From Desulfobacterales bacterium (GTDB lineage Bacteria > Desulfobacterota > Desulfobacteria > Desulfobacterales > UBA11574), in the NCBI GenBank assembly GCA_030145595.1, contig JAQYVG010000175.1, positions 1-7,188 of the forward strand: a DNA stretch of 7,188 nucleotides. The letters are read 5' to 3'. The notes beneath the pieces are model-generated. The model did no database searches. It was not told the DNA's origin and saw nothing but the letters and a program-made list of their open reading frames with translations. A program made the translations under genes and the position numbers. Numbering within the stretch: the first letter of the stretch is position 1; each line of letters starts with the position of its first letter. This document shows, one piece after another, positions 4,317-7,188 of the stretch.

Positions 4317-6191
4317 ATGATCAGAGTTGAGAATCTTAAAAAAGGCTTCGGTTCTCAAGTGCTGTTTGACGGCGCTAATTTCAAGCTTAATTCCAAAGAG
4401 CGAATTGGACTTGTCGGCCGCAACGGTCACGGTAAAACCACTCTCTTTAGGCTCATCACCGGCCAGGAGTCTCCGGATGCAGGGACCATTGCGGTGCCCA
4501 GGCATTATCGTATCGGCTACGTTCATCAGGAACCGGCGTTTACTAAGGATACTGTTCTTAAAGAGGGCATGACCGGCCTGAGAGACGAAGAACAGGACCA
4601 CCACTGGAAGGTCGAAAAAGTTCTGGCGGGACTCGGTTTTTCCAAACAAGACCTGCCGCGCCATCCCCAAGAATTTTCCGGCGGTTTTCAGGTCCGCCTG
4701 AATCTTGCCAAAGTTTTGGTTTCCGACCCCGACCTTTTGCTTCTGGATGAGCCGACCAACTACCTCGATATAACCTCCATACGCTGGGTTGCGCGTTTTC
4801 TGATCAATTGGCCCCGTGAATTGATGCTTATCACTCATGATAGAGGCCTTATGGATATGATCGTAACGCACACCCTGGGGATTTATCATCGAAAGGTCCG
4901 CAAAATTAGAGGAAATACCAACAAATTTTACGCCCAGATTTCCCAGGAAGAAGAGGTATACGAAAAAACTCGTATTAAAGACGAGCGCCGCCGTAAAGAG
5001 ATGGAACAGTTCATTAGCCGTTTCAGGGCCAAGGCCAGGCTGGCGAATTTGGTGCAGTCACGGATCAAGACCCTGGCCAAGGCGGGTAAAAAGGAAAAAC
5101 TGGAAAAGCTCAAAACACTTGATTTTTCTTTTAGAAGTAGTCCTTTTGACGGCAAGCACGTAATGAGTATGCGCAACCTGTCTTTTGCATATGACCCTCA
5201 GAAACCACTGATAAAAAATTTTAATATCACCGTTGGGAGGCGGGACCGTATTTGCGTTGTTGGTAAAAACGGCAAAGGAAAAACAACGCTTTTAAAGCTG
5301 CTGTCAGGAGTACTCAAGGCGCAAAGAGGCGAAATTGCCTACCACGACACTGTTGTAAAAGGGGTTTTTGAACAAACCAATCTTAAAACTCTGGTCGATG
5401 AGCGCACGATTGAAGAGGAAATTCTCTTTTCACACCCGGATGTTGATCGCCGGCTGGCGCGCAATATCTGCGGCGCTATGTTGTTTGAAGGGGGTGCGGC
5501 TTTAAAGAAAATTGGAGTGCTGTCGGGCGGCGAAAAAAGCCGGGTAATGTTGGGCAAACTTCTGGCCGTGCCGGTAAATTTTTTGCTGCTTGACGAGCCT
5601 AGCAACCATCTCGACATGGAATCTTCCGATGCCTTGCTGGCGGCTATCGACAATTTTGAGGGAACAGTGATTATGGTGACCCACAATGAGATGTTTTTGC
5701 ACACCCTGGCCGAACGCCTTATTGTATTTCAGAAAGGCGAGACTTCTGTGTTTGAAGGCGGCTATCAGCGCTTTTTGGAAAAAGGGGGGTGGGAAGATGA
5801 AACCGAGATAACAGCATTGAGTCCCGGGGACGCCGACGGTAAAGGCACCAGGACAAAATTGACCAAAAAAGAAATTCGCCGCCGCCGTTCGGAGTTGGTT
5901 GCCGCACGTGCCGGGGTCCTCAAACCCCTTGAACAAAGTATCTTGCAGACTGAAAACGATATCGAAAAGCATGAAAAGGCCCTCGATGAACTGAACGCAG
6001 CCATGCAGGCGGCATCCCAGGCGCAGGACGGTGTCAAAATAGCGCAGCTCTCACAATCGATTCATCGCTGCCGGTCAGAGATCGACCGGCTTTTTGATGA
6101 ACTCGTGGAACAAACAAATGTTTTGGATAAGCAGAAGGCCGTTTTTAATAATAAAATGGAGCAATTCGAATCGGACTTGATGACGTCGTAA
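4317..6191 (+). CDS. ABC-F family ATPase with C-terminal coiled coil
   Basis: A 624-residue cytoplasmic protein with two ABC ATPase domains and no membrane segment: an ABC-F protein. This family binds the ribosomal E site and acts on stalled translation or drug-bound ribosomes. Domain 1: Walker A GRNGHGKT (34-41), signature FSGGFQ (120-125), Walker B LLLLDEPTNYLD (140-151), switch H174. The charged interdomain linker (about 200-270, RIKDERRRKEMEQFISRF and following) is the P-site-tRNA-interaction region of the family. Domain 2: Walker A GKNGKGKT (316-323), signature LSGGEKS (402-408), Walker B LLLDEPSNHLD (423-433), switch H456. Residues about 510-620 form a basic then heptad-rich coiled coil, as in Uup- and YheS-like members. 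All catalytic motifs are intact. The nearest type seems Uup/YheS-like housekeeping rather than a drug-resistance factor, but sequence alone does not settle this. Start at ATG 4317 has GGGGTGA just upstream, partly inside a hairpin. Confidence 0.95.
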   Translation: MIRVENLKKGFGSQVLFDGANFKLNSKERIGLVGRNGHGKTTLFRLITGQESPDAGTIAVPRHYRIGYVHQEPAFTKDTVLKEGMTGLRDEEQDHHWKVEKVLAGLGFSKQDLPRHPQEFSGGFQVRLNLAKVLVSDPDLLLLDEPTNYLDITSIRWVARFLINWPRELMLITHDRGLMDMIVTHTLGIYHRKVRKIRGNTNKFYAQISQEEEVYEKTRIKDERRRKEMEQFISRFRAKARLANLVQSRIKTLAKAGKKEKLEKLKTLDFSFRSSPFDGKHVMSMRNLSFAYDPQKPLIKNFNITVGRRDRICVVGKNGKGKTTLLKLLSGVLKAQRGEIAYHDTVVKGVFEQTNLKTLVDERTIEEEILFSHPDVDRRLARNICGAMLFEGGAALKKIGVLSGGEKSRVMLGKLLAVPVNFLLLDEPSNHLDMESSDALLAAIDNFEGTVIMVTHNEMFLHTLAERLIVFQKGETSVFEGGYQRFLEKGGWEDETEITALSPGDADGKGTRTKLTKKEIRRRRSELVAARAGVLKPLEQSILQTENDIEKHEKALDELNAAMQAASQAQDGVKIAQLSQSIHRCRSEIDRLFDELVEQTNVLDKQKAVFNNKMEQFESDLMTS

Positions 6192-6218
6192 AAAGTCCCA
6201 TTCAGGCAAACAATGAAA

Positions 6219-6256
6219 AAGCTCCCTGCCGTCCGCCGAAGTCGGGCAGGGAGCTT
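6219..6256 (-). terminator. Intrinsic terminator between convergent genes
   Basis: AAGCTCCCTGCC (6219-6230) and GGCAGGGAGCTT (6245-6256) form a perfect 12-bp GC-rich stem around a 14-base loop. Read on the - strand, the stem ends in a run of five T, fitting termination of the SQR-DUF1641 operon, whose last stop is at 6319. On the + strand the tail CTTCTATCTT is only moderately T-rich. It may still stop ABC-F transcripts, so bidirectional use is plausible. Confidence 0.85.
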
Positions 6257-6318
6257 CTATCTTACAGGGGTTAAAGTTTTTAATTTGTTTGCTTATCAGC
6301 TGGATATCTGCTTATTTT

Positions 6319-7029
6319 TTAGGTTTCCTCTTGCGGCTTAGCGCCCTCTTGCTGTTCAACCGAGGCCACTCCGTTTCCGTTGGCTTTCAATTTGCCCATG
6401 GCCTTGGTCAACTCCATTATAACACCAATACCCTTTTTAACCTCAGGATCGGAGCAGGCTGAAAAAAGTCCCCATGGCCCGCAATCCTTGCTGACCGTCA
6501 AATCCAATTTGGACGGAATTTCGGCGAATTTCTCCATAAAAGCGACCGACTGGGGATCGGCGATCTTCTGGGCCAAGCCCAGAAAGGCGACGATGCCGTC
6601 TCCGATTTTGTCGATGTCTTCAGGCGTATACGCAGCAGCGATCTTGGCACGTATATCCAGCGTGGCCCCCATAATTCTGAACACACCCCTTTTCTCCAGA
6701 TCATCCAGATATCTGATCGCCTGAGGTACGGCCGTTCTCAATAAGGGTTCTGCTGTTGTGGCAAGGTCAATAAAGCTTTCCAATTGTTCCAATGCAAAGG
6801 TGATGTTCTTGATATTTCTGAGCGTCTGTTTGGTTAACTTCATCAGGTCTTGCAACTGAAAACTCGATTCAACGTCCTGCAGTTCTTTGATTAACACCTG
6901 GGTAGCCGGATGGGCAATAACCATCATGTCATCCCTGAGTTCTTTTAAACCTCTGGCGGATTCGGCCAGCGGAGCAATTTGTGCTTCAATGCGATCAAGT
7001 CGCTCCATAATCAATTCTTCATTTGTCAT
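6319..7029 (-). CDS. DUF1641 domain protein, SQR partner
   Basis: A 236-residue soluble, mostly helical protein. Residues 182-214 (GPWGLFSACSDPEV, then KKGIGVIMELTKAMGKL) match the conserved block of DUF1641, a family often found beside sulfide:quinone reductases or formate dehydrogenases and of unknown biochemical function. The N-terminal half has long amphipathic helices, including a charged MERLDRIEAQIAPLAESA stretch at 8-25 of coiled-coil character. The C-terminal 22 residues are low-complexity and acidic. Start at ATG 7029 is chosen because AAGGAGG (7034-7040) lies four bases upstream. A longer frame to 7098 would overlap the preceding gene and adds residues with no family likeness. The upstream flavoprotein gene ends in a TAA whose last base is in this Shine-Dalgarno, so the two form a tight operon, closed by the terminator at 6219-6256. 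A role as an accessory or membrane-recruiting partner of the quinone reductase is inference. Confidence 0.85.
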   Translation of the reverse strand: MTNEELIMERLDRIEAQIAPLAESARGLKELRDDMMVIAHPATQVLIKELQDVESSFQLQDLMKLTKQTLRNIKNITFALEQLESFIDLATTAEPLLRTAVPQAIRYLDDLEKRGVFRIMGATLDIRAKIAAAYTPEDIDKIGDGIVAFLGLAQKIADPQSVAFMEKFAEIPSKLDLTVSKDCGPWGLFSACSDPEVKKGIGVIMELTKAMGKLKANGNGVASVEQQEGAKPQEET

Positions 7030-7039
7030 AGCGCCTCCT

Positions 7040-7188
7040 TTAGATGCTCTGGAGCATCTTGCCAGCCATGTTGAACTGGGGTTCCAAGGGCAATTCAAAA
7101 CCCTTCAACATCAGGTTCCAATAGACCCATTTGAACATCATTTTTCCAACATAGTTCATCTGGCTTTCTTCTAAAAGGCCGAAGGGAC
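7040..7188 (-). CDS. Sulfide:quinone reductase-like flavoprotein, C-terminal end (partial)
   Basis: Only the last 48 codons and TAA are in the window; the gene continues past the right edge. The peptide begins PFGLLEESQMNYVG, followed by KMMFKWVYWNLMLKGFEL and ends KMLQSI. A Trp/Met-rich amphipathic segment near the C-terminus is typical of membrane-attached FAD/NAD(P) oxidoreductases such as sulfide:quinone reductase, where it anchors the enzyme and reaches the quinone. The partnership with a DUF1641 gene ten bases downstream fits the same assignment. A related FAD-dependent oxidoreductase of NDH-2 type cannot be excluded, as the dinucleotide-binding motifs and active cysteines lie outside the window. 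Confidence 0.65.
   Translation of the reverse strand, partial: PFGLLEESQMNYVGKMMFKWVYWNLMLKGFELPLEPQFNMAGKMLQSI

Noticed and set aside
4194..4889. 231-codon - strand ORF
   Set aside because: It is antisense to the intact N-terminal ATPase domain of the ABC-F gene and runs through the repeat element; no recognisable motif.

Overview
The window is a bacterial chromosomal segment with seven protein-coding genes that can be supported: six complete and one cut by the right edge. No rRNA, tRNA, CRISPR array or transposase is visible. The gene content is a divergent MoeA, an FmdE-family zinc protein, a TSUP anion transporter, a two-CW cysteine regulator, and a DUF1641 gene behind a sulfide:quinone-reductase-like gene. 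Together with intergenic heptamer repeats, this suggests an anaerobic sulfur-metabolising bacterium, most likely a Desulfobacterota (former Deltaproteobacteria). That placement is inference from gene families and style; there is no marker gene to prove it.

Layout. Positions 1-245 are intergenic, with degenerate inverted and direct repeats and a 7-bp tandem array ending just before the first gene. A two-gene + strand operon follows: a TSUP permease (246-1010) and moeA (1007-2230), overlapping by ATGA. Convergent to it, 13 bp away, is an FmdE-family zinc-ribbon gene on the - strand (2244-2840). Its roughly 370-bp upstream region carries a promoter, a large near-perfect palindrome over the predicted start site, and a leader that can fold. 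Next is a divergent pair: an HTH plus two-CW regulator (3212-3586, -) and a cysteine-less carboxymuconolactone-decarboxylase (CMD)-like protein (3765-4079, +). Each has its own good sigma70-type promoter. Between the CMD gene and a large ABC-F ATPase (4317-6191, +) lies a MITE-like element of about 186 bp with imperfect inverted ends. Its right end supplies the hairpin over the ABC-F ribosome-binding site. A terminator hairpin separates ABC-F from the last - strand operon: the 3' end of an SQR-like flavoprotein gene (7040-7188, partial) and a DUF1641 gene (6319-7029).

How the genes may work together. MoeA inserts molybdenum into molybdopterin, FmdE-family proteins are linked to molybdenum/tungsten enzymes, and TSUP permeases move sulfur oxyanions or related anions, so the left third is plausibly a Mo/W-cofactor or sulfur-anion neighbourhood. 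The SQR-DUF1641 pair on the right is a recognised sulfur/quinone redox association. The ABC-F protein is a ribosome-acting ATPase and is probably unrelated to either. The most notable non-coding signals are the MITE-like element that seems to have rewritten the ABC-F 5' region, with a nine-codon upstream ORF and an RBS-masking hairpin, and the palindrome and leader structure in front of the FmdE-family gene.
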